A stretch of 35,704 nucleotides of DNA from Alphaproteobacteria bacterium (GTDB lineage Bacteria > Pseudomonadota > Alphaproteobacteria > JAUXUR01), in assembly GCA_030680745.1 (NCBI GenBank), contig JAUXUR010000072.1:1-35704 (forward strand), given 5' to 3'. Under the pieces are notes generated by a model that searched no databases, had not been told where the DNA came from, and saw nothing but the letters and a program-made list of their open reading frames with translations. The position numbers and the translations under genes are program-made. Positions 14,584 to 22,332 of this stretch are shown here, in pieces; within the stretch, counting starts at the first letter, position 1, and every line of letters begins with the position of its first letter.

Positions 14584-14931
14584 TTATATTTTAGGTATAT
14601 CGATCTGAAAAGTCCAACTTCTTTTTGTTATTTTTCCATCATACCCATAAGTACATTTTAATCTTACGCCGCCTCCAGGAACAGGAATCTCTTCCGAATT
14701 TGTAAGATGAGGCATTGTATATGCACTTGACGTGCCTTTTTTTACAACATTATCCTTCATATTACCCACTGGGGCAAAATGCTTATACATAGGATCTGTC
14801 AATTTATCTTTCTCACCATTTGCAATTGCCCTTGCTTCATCATGTGTTATTGTCGATGGACACGCAGCATTTACATTATTTACAAAAAAGAACGATGACA
14901 TTGCAAAAAAAACCAAATTTAATTTTCTCAT
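14584..14931 (-). CDS. Small secreted Cys-containing protein, unknown function
   Basis: 115 residues. Start: the ATG at 14931 is preceded by AAGGGGAAAGAA; the frame extends upstream to 14979, but the signal peptide begins here (MRKLNLVFFAMSSFFFVNNVNA, cleaved before ACPSTI). The mature domain is about 93 residues with two Cys (ACPS and LKCTYGYDG) that may form a disulfide. It has a helix (THDEARAIANGEKDK) and a beta-rich C-terminal part (GGGVRLKCTYGYDGKI, RSWTFQIDIPK). The pattern of N-terminal CP and a later CxY resembles small secreted proteins of host-associated gammaproteobacteria and alphaproteobacteria, but I cannot assign a family with confidence. Convergent with the large gene. Confidence 0.78.
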   Translation of the reverse strand: MRKLNLVFFAMSSFFFVNNVNAACPSTITHDEARAIANGEKDKLTDPMYKHFAPVGNMKDNVVKKGTSSAYTMPHLTNSEEIPVPGGGVRLKCTYGYDGKITKRSWTFQIDIPKI

Positions 14932-15311
14932 TTCTTTCCCCTTAAAACATAAAATCCCATTAAAACTATTATCATACAAAAAAATTAATTTTTAATTAAT
15001 AGGCGCCTTATGCTATCTACAGAAAGAAACAACCCTAACTTAAATCCAGAAACAATCACAAAATTTTTGTCAAGCCCGCTCAATTTTGCAAGCCATCTCC
15101 TATGGCTCACCCAAAAGTTAATCAACAAAACACTGATTAAAATCAATTTAAGAAATCTAAAACAAGCAAATAATAATTTTAAGTTTCTAATATATTCATC
15201 TTAACATGCTCAAACAATTAAATAAAAATAAATAAAATAAACCCTATTGTATATAACCTTAATTACAAATAACATTAAATATGAAGAAAATCATCAAATC
15301 TGGAGAAACTA
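14932..15311. other. Intergenic region, no convincing gene
   Basis: 380 bp between two divergent secreted-protein genes. A 64-codon frame at 15010-15204 exists but lacks a ribosome site, a signal peptide or any recognisable motif. Promoters for both neighbours must lie here. I see no conserved element. Confidence 0.5.
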
Positions 15312-16280
15312 ATGAAGAAACTATTAAGTATAATGTTAGCTGTTTTTTCTTTGAATTCGGCATCTGAAGCTAAAAATTATGTTTTTACTTCAAATGGTAT
15401 ACAATTGTTAAAGTATGATGAAGATTTTTCATCCCTTAAACATGTTGTTGATTTCAACCTTATGCCCATCATGGATCCTAATAATCCAATCCCTCCAGTG
15501 CCAGACATGCCATGGAATATTATGGATATAAAAGCCAATAACGAACATGTCTTTGTACTCATGATGCCCCAAAATATGAATATGCCTTATGATCCAAACA
15601 ACCCAAGCCCACAACCACAACCAAATGCTCAATTGAGGATATATAATGCACATGATTTACAATTACTTCATACCAGAGACCTTCTTGACATAATGCCAAT
15701 GGACAAATTTGATGTAAGCAACAACATCGTCAAAATTTACCACAATAATCAACCACCTGTTTGCCCTCCAAATCCTATGCCGCCTTATAACAATCCTTGC
15801 ATGATGATGGGGCTTGAAACTTTAGAACTCACTTTTGCATCCGATGGTTTGGGCGGCCTTACATCAACAGAACGAAATGTTCAATTTGATTACAGCAAAA
15901 TTTACTTCTTCCAAAACAATAATACACTCATCGATGATTTGCCTCAAAATCCAAACATACCTTATGGACCCTATATGCCTAATCCTATGCCAGGTTTTGG
16001 CAACAAGGTTTTAGCGCTAAATGGTAAAATTTATGGTATCAACCAAAACATGCCTCAAAAAGGTCTTTGGCTTCAAGCATCAAACAATGCGTGCCAAAGA
16101 CATTATCATGATTTATCAATGCTTAATGGCGAGATCAATATTCTAGAATGCAGCTCTAATTACATTTACGTCGGTAATTTTGAACGCTTACATTTACTTG
16201 ATCCAAATGATCTAAGCCTTAAAAGCGAAGTACCTTATATGAACACACAATGGATGATTGTTGCCGATATTAACGAATGA
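15312..16280 (+). CDS. Secreted Met/Pro/Asn-rich, beta-propeller-like protein
   Basis: 322 residues. Signal peptide MKKLLSIMLAVFSLNSASEA, cleaved near residue 20. The ribosome site TGGAG lies before AAACTAATG. Repeating blade-like units are visible: YVFTSNGIQLLKYDEDFSSL, EHVFVLM...LRIYNAHDLQLLHTRD, NYIYVGNFERLHLLDPNDLSL. Each has the strand-loop-strand rhythm of a propeller with a D-L closure. Between blades lie unusual loops rich in Pro, Asn and Met (DPNNPIPPVPDMPWN; MPYDPNNPSPQPQPN; PPNPMPPYNNPCMMM; PYMPNPMPG). The Met/Pro loops and the three Cys could be metal-binding, but that is speculation. No family recognised. Confidence 0.82.
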   Translation: MKKLLSIMLAVFSLNSASEAKNYVFTSNGIQLLKYDEDFSSLKHVVDFNLMPIMDPNNPIPPVPDMPWNIMDIKANNEHVFVLMMPQNMNMPYDPNNPSPQPQPNAQLRIYNAHDLQLLHTRDLLDIMPMDKFDVSNNIVKIYHNNQPPVCPPNPMPPYNNPCMMMGLETLELTFASDGLGGLTSTERNVQFDYSKIYFFQNNNTLIDDLPQNPNIPYGPYMPNPMPGFGNKVLALNGKIYGINQNMPQKGLWLQASNNACQRHYHDLSMLNGEINILECSSNYIYVGNFERLHLLDPNDLSLKSEVPYMNTQWMIVADINE

Positions 16281-16305
16281 AGCAGCCATTCATCATCATT
16301 ACGTT

Positions 16306-16330
16306 AAGGGCCTCACACGGGGCCCTCTTT
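16306..16330 (+). terminator. Possible terminator
   Basis: The stem AGGGCC/GGCCCT with an 8-nt loop is followed by a short pyrimidine stretch (CTTTACTCT), 26 bp after the propeller-like gene. The stem is short, so this is a moderate call. Confidence 0.45.
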
Positions 16331-16525
16331 ACTCTAAAATAAAATATGCACAAATTTCATATTTGTTTTTATCACGTCTTGACCAAAAGCTAATTTTTCC
16401 TTATAAAACTATATACCCAAAAGATTTCAAAATATGGGCAAGAAGACAAAGTAAATCATGAAAAGAGCAATCTTATGATTTTCTAAGTCTACGCGCTGCA
16501 CAATTTGAAAAAATTGGATATTGAA

Positions 16526-16599
16526 GGCCGGATGGCAGAATGGCTATGCAGAGGACTGCAAATCCTTGTATGTCGGTTCGATTCCGGCTCCGGCCTCCA
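16526..16599 (+). tRNA. tRNA-Cys (anticodon GCA)
   Basis: The acceptor stem GGCCGGA/TCCGGCC, anticodon stem GAGGA/TCCTT with loop CTGCAAA (anticodon GCA), T loop TTCGATT and discriminator T are present, and CCA is encoded. 74 nt. Confidence 0.96.
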
Positions 16600-16668
16600 A
16601 TAAAAGATTAAATTTTTTAATTTTTGTCTTGAGATTCTGACAAAAATCTGATAAAAATCAAGCTATGT

Positions 16669-16743
<75 letters not shown>

Positions 16744-16837
16744 TTTTATCCTTCCTCAAATCTTTAAAATCAATGTGCTGATTTTATCCCTCTTTTCCTT
16801 AAAGACTCTTTATGATAAAATTGTATATACTCGAATT

Positions 16838-16943
16838 GTTTCCAAATGTGGGTAGAAAGATGAGTGGTGAGGCACGCGGAATGTATCTCTTTATACATGA
16901 GCATGATGAATCCCGAAATCTGACAACCTCCACAGTTTGAAAC
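16838..16943 (-). repeat. Palindromic repeat family 1, copy C (inverted)
   Basis: 106 bp with arms GTTTCCAAATGTGG/CCACAGTTTGAAAC and the family core in reverse orientation (GGTAGAAAGATGAG, ATACATGAGCATGAT, CCCGAAATCTGAC). It lies directly upstream of dps and so could affect its 5' leader. Confidence 0.85.
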
Positions 16944-16983
16944 AAAAGAAGTATAAGAATAAAAAAATTTAAGGGATTCTTAA

Positions 16984-17442
16984 ATGCCATCATCTAAAAT
17001 TGCCATAAGCAAAACAGCAGAATTACTGTCAGTGTTTCTTGCGGATCATTTTACGCTTTATGTTAAAACACAAAATTTTCATTGGCATCTTAAAGATCCT
17101 CTTTTTGTATCTATACATCCATTTTTAGGAACACTTTACAAAGATCTGTTTGATTTTATTGATCCCTTAGGGGAGAGACTTCTTACTTTAGGGTTACATG
17201 CACCTTCATCTCTTGCTGATTTCATAAAGCTTACACAAATCAGCGAATCTAAAGCTGAATCGAGTTTAAGCATTATTATTTCAACACTTATCGAAGATCA
17301 TACTAAAATGATTGAAACCGCTGAAAAAATTCGCCTTACAGCATCTGCCGACCATGATGCCGTCACTGACGATATGATGATTGAACGTATAGCCTACCAT
17401 CAAAAGACGCTCTGGACCCTTCGATCTATTACAAAATCATAA
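16984..17442 (+). CDS. dps: Dps-family ferritin-like protein
   Basis: 152 residues, the normal length of Dps. The signature KTQNFHWHLKDP is followed by SIHPF and DFIDPLGERLLTLG. The intersubunit ferroxidase ligands fall at the family spacing: His33, His45 (12 apart), Asp60 (15 on) and Glu64 (4 on). Dps oxidises Fe(II) with H2O2 and stores iron in a 12-mer, protecting DNA in stress. No Lys-rich N-terminal tail is seen, so strong DNA binding is not obvious. The start ATG follows AAGGGATTCTTAA. It is immediately followed by cheY (8-bp gap), an unusual partner that suggests co-transcription. Confidence 0.93.
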   Translation: MPSSKIAISKTAELLSVFLADHFTLYVKTQNFHWHLKDPLFVSIHPFLGTLYKDLFDFIDPLGERLLTLGLHAPSSLADFIKLTQISESKAESSLSIIISTLIEDHTKMIETAEKIRLTASADHDAVTDDMMIERIAYHQKTLWTLRSITKS

Positions 17443-17450
17443 AAGGAAAC

Positions 17451-17843
17451 ATGAAAATGAGTATTGATTTTGAAATGCCCATTTTAGTAGTTGATGACTA
17501 CAAAACCATGGTTAGGATTATTGGTAATCTTCTTAAGCAGCTTGGTTTTTATAATATTGACGAAGCAACGGACGGGAACACAGCTCTTTTAAAGCTTCAA
17601 AAGAAAAAATATGACCTTGTTATTTCAGATTGGAACATGCAACCCGTGTCAGGTCTTGATTTGTTACGAAATATGCGCGGAACTGATGGCTTAAAAAAAA
17701 CCCCCTTCATTATGGTCACTGCTGAAAGTAAAACTGAAAATGTTGTGACAGCAAAAGAAGCAGGGGTTGATAACTATATTGTCAAACCATTTACTGCTTC
17801 AACATTAAAAAGTAAAATGACCTCAATTTTTGGTAATTTTTAA
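17451..17843 (+). CDS. cheY: Chemotaxis-type response regulator CheY
   Basis: 130 residues, a single receiver domain. Asp15/Asp16 (VVDDYK), phospho-acceptor Asp60 (VISDWNMQP), Thr90 (MVTAE), Tyr109 and Lys112 (NYIVKPF) are all in place. The SDWNMxxxSGLDLLR block is the typical CheY signature. Phospho-CheY binds the flagellar switch in motile bacteria. The partner downstream is cheZ, its phosphatase. No cheA, cheW, receptor or flagellar gene is in the window. Start: ATG at 17451 with AAAGGA upstream; a second ATG at 17457 is possible. Short gaps tie dps, cheY and cheZ into one apparent operon. Confidence 0.92.
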   Translation: MKMSIDFEMPILVVDDYKTMVRIIGNLLKQLGFYNIDEATDGNTALLKLQKKKYDLVISDWNMQPVSGLDLLRNMRGTDGLKKTPFIMVTAESKTENVVTAKEAGVDNYIVKPFTASTLKSKMTSIFGNF

Positions 17844-17860
17844 TTTTTTTGGAGGAAAAA

Positions 17861-18493
17861 ATGTCTGGATTGAAAAAAAACATTAAAGAAATTGATGTTA
17901 CGGCTTTAAAAAAGAAACTATCTGGTAAAACTGATTCTGAACATGTTGAAAAAATTGTTGAATCGATTTTAGGTGCACTTGAAACAGATATATCTGACCT
18001 TGACAAAATGATGTATCATGAAATTTCCATACTAACAAAATATATTCGTGATGCACGCTCTAATATTGCCAACATCCCATATGAAATTCGCAACCAAGAT
18101 ATTCCTCAAGCGACAGACGAACTTGATGCAGTTGTTATTGCAACGGAGGATGCTGCAGATAAAATTATGGATGCTGCAGAGCAAATTGAACTCATTGCAA
18201 AAAACGTTGATAATGAAGAATCCAAAAAGTTAACTGAAGCAATAACTCTTATATATGAAGCATGTAGTTTTCAAGATATAACGGGTCAACGCATTCTAAA
18301 AGTTGTTCAAACACTTAAACATATCGAACAAAAGCTTGAAGAATTATTTACATCTTACAGCAAAGGTATTGTTAAGTCGATTGCAAAAGAAATCAATAAC
18401 CCTAATAATTCTTTAATGCTCGGCCCACAACTTCCTAAAAATGCGAAAAAACAAGATGAAATCGATGAAATACTTAAAAAAATCAATCCTTAA
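17861..18493 (+). CDS. cheZ: CheY-P phosphatase CheZ
   Basis: 210 residues. Start: ATG at 17861 with a perfect GGAGG, rather than the TTG at 17849. The long helical hairpin carries the CheZ active-site segment SFQDITGQRILKVVQ, with Asp139 and Gln143 at the positions of the E. coli catalytic Asp/Gln pair. The C-terminal peptide QDEIDEILKKINP matches the CheY-binding tail, joined by a flexible linker (about 178-198). CheZ accelerates dephosphorylation of CheY-P in the cytoplasm. The cheY-cheZ pairing with a full active site and tail implies a functional module. The end overlaps the convergent pirin gene by 11 bp. Confidence 0.9.
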   Translation: MSGLKKNIKEIDVTALKKKLSGKTDSEHVEKIVESILGALETDISDLDKMMYHEISILTKYIRDARSNIANIPYEIRNQDIPQATDELDAVVIATEDAADKIMDAAEQIELIAKNVDNEESKKLTEAITLIYEACSFQDITGQRILKVVQTLKHIEQKLEELFTSYSKGIVKSIAKEINNPNNSLMLGPQLPKNAKKQDEIDEILKKINP

Positions 18494-19193
18494 TATTGAT
18501 TAAATCAAAAATTAAAATTTCAACTTTTTCTTTGCCTTGGAAATTCACAGATGTTTCGTTCTTTATCCCAATGCCGTCGCCTTGTTGTAGAATATGCTGA
18601 TTCAATTGCACAGAACCACGTACAATCTGAACCCAAATCATACGACCCTCTTCAACTAAAAAAGTGAATTTCTCATCAGCATTTAAATCCAAAACAAACA
18701 TATTTACGTCTTGATGTAAAATCAGGCTATCTAAATACCCATCATGTGAAGCAAGCAATGTTAATTGGCCTGATTCACGTTTTTTCAAAAAGCTTTTTTG
18801 CTCATAACTTGGCGTCAATCCAAGTTTATCAGGCGTAATCCAAATTTGAAGAAAATGAACAGGCACCTCTTTTTGAGGATTAAATTCACTATGCGTAATA
18901 CCAATACCTGCCGACATACGCTGAACATCGCCCGGAAGAATGATCGAGCCTGTACCAAGTGAATCCTTATGTTCAAGCACCCCTTCAAGAACATAGGAAA
19001 TAATTTCCATATCATGATGAGGATGTTTTCCAAAACCGGCATTTGGTTTCACTATGTCTTCATTAATAACCAACAGAGAACCAAAACCAACATGATTTTC
19101 ATCATAATAATGTCCAAAACTAAACGTATGTTTGCTATTGAGCCAATCAGTTTTAGTTATCCCACGCTCTTCAGATTTTCTTATGTAAACCAT
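18483..19193 (-). CDS. Pirin family protein (YhhW-type, quercetin 2,3-dioxygenase-like)
   Basis: 236 residues, a bicupin of the usual pirin length. The N-terminal cupin holds all four metal ligands of the YhhW subgroup: His57 and His59 (GKHPHHDMEI), then His101 and Glu103 (ITHSEFN). Other family blocks are FSFGHYYD, GFGSLLVINED, PGDVQRMSAG and LQIWITP. Homologues can oxidise quercetin in vitro, but the cellular role is generally unsettled. Cytosolic, no signal peptide. Convergent with cheZ, the two coding ends overlapping by 11 bp, so there is no terminator between them. Confidence 0.94.
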   Translation of the reverse strand: MVYIRKSEERGITKTDWLNSKHTFSFGHYYDENHVGFGSLLVINEDIVKPNAGFGKHPHHDMEIISYVLEGVLEHKDSLGTGSIILPGDVQRMSAGIGITHSEFNPQKEVPVHFLQIWITPDKLGLTPSYEQKSFLKKRESGQLTLLASHDGYLDSLILHQDVNMFVLDLNADEKFTFLVEEGRMIWVQIVRGSVQLNQHILQQGDGIGIKNETSVNFQGKEKVEILIFDLINIKD

Positions 19194-19619
19194 TTAGATC
19201 TCAATCTGTTTTTTTGCACTATTATGGTAAAACAATTTTTTGTATCCCTTCTTATGATATAATCAGACTGATATTAATAGAAGAAATCATTTTGTCCTAA
19301 TTTATCGAGAACACTTTTATAAAATATGTTCCACAGATAAATTAATATGAAAAAACCATAAAAACAGAAAATTAGCACATGATTTTTTTTTATAAATCCA
19401 GTAATATTCCACAAACTTAAAAATTAGATACTTATAATCTATAGCCAGATGATTTGGAAATGCCGAATTTTAGGCATGAGATTTGAGGTGATTTTTGATG
19501 CTAAAAATTACGACAGGTAATTGATTTACCTTAGAAATTTTTGGTTCAAAAAGCGACCAAAAGTCATCGACTAAAAACGGTAGTTTCAGATTATTTGGGT
19601 ATTACATAGTGGGGCTTCA
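19194..19619. other. Intergenic region with A/T-rich sequence and one hairpin
   Basis: 426 bp between the divergently oriented pirin and secreted kinase-like genes. No coding frame is convincing. Near 19464-19508 the arms AATTTTAGGCAT and ATGCTAAAAATT form an imperfect hairpin that shares TTTTGATGCTAAAAAT with the palindrome at 1305-1359. Confidence 0.45.
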
Positions 19620-20717
19620 ATGGGACGCATTTTATCATTTTTTTTTATTTTTTCTACAATCATAGCAAAACCAATACACGCAGATCCTCATACAATAAAA
19701 AGTGATGTAGAGGCTCATGATCATGCAAAAATTCTTCAGGCGATACATTCATCTAAAATAGGATTAGATGCTGCAGCAAACCATTTTGAGCCCTTAGCCA
19801 GAAGCGTTGCAGGTTCTTGTCTTTATAAATTTTATTCTAATTATCTTCAAAAAAATTTAGTTGCGCGCGTTCAAAAGGGAAGTTTTGCTGACGCCTCCGC
19901 TTTATATCATGATGTCATAATTGCATCTCAAGAAGGTTATTCACCCAAAGTTTATCTTGCTAATGATGCTTTGGGCGTCATTATTCTAGAAGAAATTGCC
20001 CATCAATGGCCCACAGAACGTTATTCGCTTTCATTTTTTAGAAAAATCACCCAGCCTTTAAGACAGATGCACCAAGGTCATTCATTTCAAAGAAAAAAAT
20101 TATTCTATGAATGGTTGGATGATGTTGAGGAAAAATTAAAAACAAAGAACATTCCAATACCTACATTCCAAACAGACTATTTCAAACAATACGAAACCAT
20201 AAAATTAGCATTAAAATCAAATATTTCTATTTTTGAAAAAGACATTATGCCAACACATCATGATATTAATCCGGGTAATATTTTATTTGATCAAAAACAA
20301 GCCTATTTAATTGATTTTGAAACAGCATCACAAGATATTTTTTATTTAGATTTAGCCGAAGCCTTTAATTTTTTCATATATGATAATACGAAAATTCAAT
20401 CATTTTTAACATCCTATTTTATGAAAGAACCCAATGAAGAGCAAATTTCAAAATTTACACTCTTTAAAGCCCTTGCCTTTTTAAAAAATGGATTATGGTT
20501 AGCACATATTTCGGGTGTAAATAAGCTACCCGATGATAAAAATATTTTAGAATATCCTCTTTTTGAAGCCCGCATTCGAAAAGGTTTGGTAGATTTTTCA
20601 AATCCTCAAGAACTTCAAAATTTAGCTATCTCAGAATTTGATGAAGGTATTCGACTTTTAAATGAGCCTCAATGCAAAAAAGCAATTGCATTTTTATTCA
20701 GCGCGCAAAAAGCTTAA
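19620..20717 (+). CDS. Secreted APH/choline-kinase-fold protein
   Basis: 365 residues. A Sec signal peptide (MGRILSFFFIFSTIIAKPIHA) precedes a kinase-like domain of the aminoglycoside phosphotransferase/choline kinase superfamily. N-lobe features are SVAGSCLYKFYSNY, LVARV and the E-containing helix ASQEGYSPKVYLAN. The C-lobe has the catalytic loop THHDINPGNILFD (Asp215, Asn220) and the metal-binding LIDFETAS (Asp232), followed by DLAEAFNFF. All hallmark catalytic residues are present, so phosphotransfer is plausible. Because the periplasm lacks ATP, a secreted enzyme would need to act in a host cell or in a lineage-specific way. The substrate is unknown. Start ATG follows GTGGGGCTTCA. A palindromic repeat lies downstream. 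Confidence 0.85.
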   Translation: MGRILSFFFIFSTIIAKPIHADPHTIKSDVEAHDHAKILQAIHSSKIGLDAAANHFEPLARSVAGSCLYKFYSNYLQKNLVARVQKGSFADASALYHDVIIASQEGYSPKVYLANDALGVIILEEIAHQWPTERYSLSFFRKITQPLRQMHQGHSFQRKKLFYEWLDDVEEKLKTKNIPIPTFQTDYFKQYETIKLALKSNISIFEKDIMPTHHDINPGNILFDQKQAYLIDFETASQDIFYLDLAEAFNFFIYDNTKIQSFLTSYFMKEPNEEQISKFTLFKALAFLKNGLWLAHISGVNKLPDDKNILEYPLFEARIRKGLVDFSNPQELQNLAISEFDEGIRLLNEPQCKKAIAFLFSAQKA

Positions 20718-20771
20718 ACGAAAATACACATTATAATTTTGAATGCAGGTGAAAAATTGCGCGAAATGGAT

Positions 20772-20930
20772 ATTATAATGGAATAATTTGAAAACACTAC
20801 AAACCTCCTACTTCACGCGACTTGTTGGTAGGATCCATTGTGTAGGAAGTGAACCAATGAATTTATCGAGGCTTTTCAATAGGTGTTATGGACCCCGTGG
20901 GACTTGCCGCGGGGCGTAGGAGGGGGAGGA
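20772..20930. repeat. Palindromic repeat family 4, copy A
   Basis: Starts with GGAATAATTTGAAAACACT. Arms CCTCCTAC/GTAGGAGG enclose CGCGACTTGTTGGTAGGATCC and GGACCCCGTGGGACTTGCCG. Related sequence lies at 35412-35570 and, truncated, at 22277-22325. It separates the secreted kinase from the first Sel1 gene. Confidence 0.75.
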
Positions 20931-20943
20931 TAAATTACAAAAA

Positions 20944-21849
20944 TTACGATTTTGGTAGATATTTCCTCCAATTTGAAATCCAAGATTTTAATCCGAGTTT
21001 TTCTTGAGCATTAACAAGTCCTTGATTAGCTGCTTTTTCAAAGCATTCAAAGGCCCTTCTGTAATTCACTGACTTTTCATAAAAATACGCAATTCCTAAA
21101 TTAAATTGAGCATCAACAAGTCCTTGATTAGCTGCTTTTTCATACCATTCGATAGCTTTTAGAAGATTTTGTTGTACATATTGTCCAACATTATACATAT
21201 ATCCAAGACTAAATTGGGCTTTAGGAAGTCCTTGAATAGCTGCTTTTTCATACCATTCAAAGGCTTTTTTATCACTTTTCTCTACGTATGCCCCAGTACC
21301 ATACATAAATCCAAGTTCCTTTTGAGCAGCAGCAAATCCTTGATTGGCTGCTTTTTCAAACCATTCAAAGGCTTTTTTATAATTCTCCTCAATATTTTTG
21401 TCATAATTCTCATCAATGCCTTTTCCTAAAAGGTGCATAAGTCCTAAAATATATTGTGCATATGGATTATTGGATTGAGCTTTTTCTAATATTATTTGAT
21501 AATGCTCTTTTAATTCATCTTTCATATCGAATTCAATTAATAATTCATAATATCTTTCGTCATTTTTTATTTTTTCTTCTAGATCATGAATTTCTCTCTT
21601 TTCTTTACTTATAATTGATCTTGGGATAAGTCCTTTTTGAACAAGGTTGTTCAATTCATTTTCTTGTTCTTGCGTTCTGTCATTTGACAATAAAGTAAGA
21701 TAATATTCCTCAGTAAATTTATTTTTTTCTTCATTTATTACAATGATATTTTGATTAGAATTGTCATCTTCATGCATAGAAAATGCTGCATTACAACAAA
21801 ATGCAGAAAACAATACAAACAAAGAAGAAATGTTTTTATATTTGGTCAT
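20944..21849 (-). CDS. Secreted Sel1-repeat protein (copy 1)
   Basis: 301 residues. Signal peptide MTKYKNISSLFVLFSAFCCNAAFS; the ribosome site GAGG lies seven bases before the ATG. A charged helical N-terminal region (LLSNDRTQEQENEL; IHDLEEKIKNDERYYELL) precedes four to five Sel1-like repeats of about 36 residues: NPYAQYILGLMHLLGKG, AFEWFEKAANQGFAAAQKEL, AFEWYEKAAIQGLPKAQFSLGYMY, AIEWYEKAANQGLVDAQFNLG, AFECFEKAANQGLVNAQEKLG. Sel1 repeats form solenoids that bind proteins, and secreted versions are common in host-interacting bacteria. The C-terminus WRKYLPKS is conserved in the paralogue at 22333-23157. The gene and both flanks are duplicated. Confidence 0.93.
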   Translation of the reverse strand: MTKYKNISSLFVLFSAFCCNAAFSMHEDDNSNQNIIVINEEKNKFTEEYYLTLLSNDRTQEQENELNNLVQKGLIPRSIISKEKREIHDLEEKIKNDERYYELLIEFDMKDELKEHYQIILEKAQSNNPYAQYILGLMHLLGKGIDENYDKNIEENYKKAFEWFEKAANQGFAAAQKELGFMYGTGAYVEKSDKKAFEWYEKAAIQGLPKAQFSLGYMYNVGQYVQQNLLKAIEWYEKAANQGLVDAQFNLGIAYFYEKSVNYRRAFECFEKAANQGLVNAQEKLGLKSWISNWRKYLPKS

Positions 21850-22021
21850 GATATAGCCTCATAAAATTATTAGATAATTACGAATACATGAATCTACTTA
21901 AATAGTAAACAAAAAAAAAGACATATTCGTTCAAAAAAAATTCTTTTTATTAAAATAATCAATTGGCTATATTTTCAAAATTTCATATCATATAAATTTT
22001 TATTTGGGAATTAAACTTCAT

Positions 22022-22090
22022 CGACCAATCCACTTCCCTCTATCATTTTTTACCCAAAAATTATACACTTTGGTAAATTCTTCTTGAAAG
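22022..22090. repeat. Upstream flank of Sel1 gene, direct repeat copy 1
   Basis: It contains CCACTTCCCTCTATCATTTT, then an AAAAATTATACACTTTGG block followed by AAATTCTT. The same sequence, with few changes, is at 23262-23330 upstream of the second Sel1 gene in the same relative position, so the duplication unit extends beyond the coding sequences. Confidence 0.8.
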
Positions 22091-22128
22091 CGAGAGCTTG
22101 AAAATTATAAGCACTTAAAATCAACGGG

Positions 22129-22245
22129 TTCGTCGTTGCGAGCAGCGAAGCTGCGCGGCAATCCAGTCCTAAAATCAACATTTATAGCTTTTTAAAGGCT
22201 ATTTTCTGGATTGCTTCTTCGTCTTCGACTCATCGCAACGACGAA
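22129..22245. repeat. Palindromic repeat family 5 (single copy here)
   Basis: Outer arms TTCGTCGTTGCGAG/ATCGCAACGACGAA and inner arms CGGCAATCCAG/CTGGATTGC bracket a short A/T-rich core. GTCGTTGCGAG...GCAATCCAG palindromes of this kind are known as dispersed repeats in several intracellular bacterial genomes. Confidence 0.75.
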
Positions 22246-22276
22246 ATCCTAGGATTTCGCTGTGTTTAAATTCGTG

Positions 22277-22325
22277 TGGATCTCTCAGGATCAAGTCGCG
22301 GGGCGTAGGAAAGGGAGGATAAATT
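22277..22325. repeat. Truncated family 4 repeat
   Basis: It contains GGATCAAGTCGCGGGGCGTAGG and GGAGGATAAATTACAAAAATT. The latter flank is shared with 20924-20945, next to the other Sel1 gene. It represents one end of the family 4 element carried along by the duplication. Confidence 0.65.
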
Positions 22326-22332
22326 ACAAAAA

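Larger units (their letters stand above)
21850..22332. other. Spacer between the Sel1 genes
   Basis: 483 bp with no gene. It carries a duplicated flank (22022-22090, matching 23262-23330), a palindromic element (22129-22245) and a truncated family 4 repeat (22277-22325). All are repeated or palindromic material around the duplicated Sel1 genes. Confidence 0.7.

Noticed and set aside
15010..15204. 64-codon plus-strand frame between two secreted-protein genes
   Set aside because: No ribosome site, no signal peptide, composition mirrors A/T-rich spacer; kept only as a remark on the intergenic region.
16258..16461. 67-codon frame after the propeller-like gene
   Set aside because: It starts inside that gene and crosses its probable terminator; no recognisable protein features.
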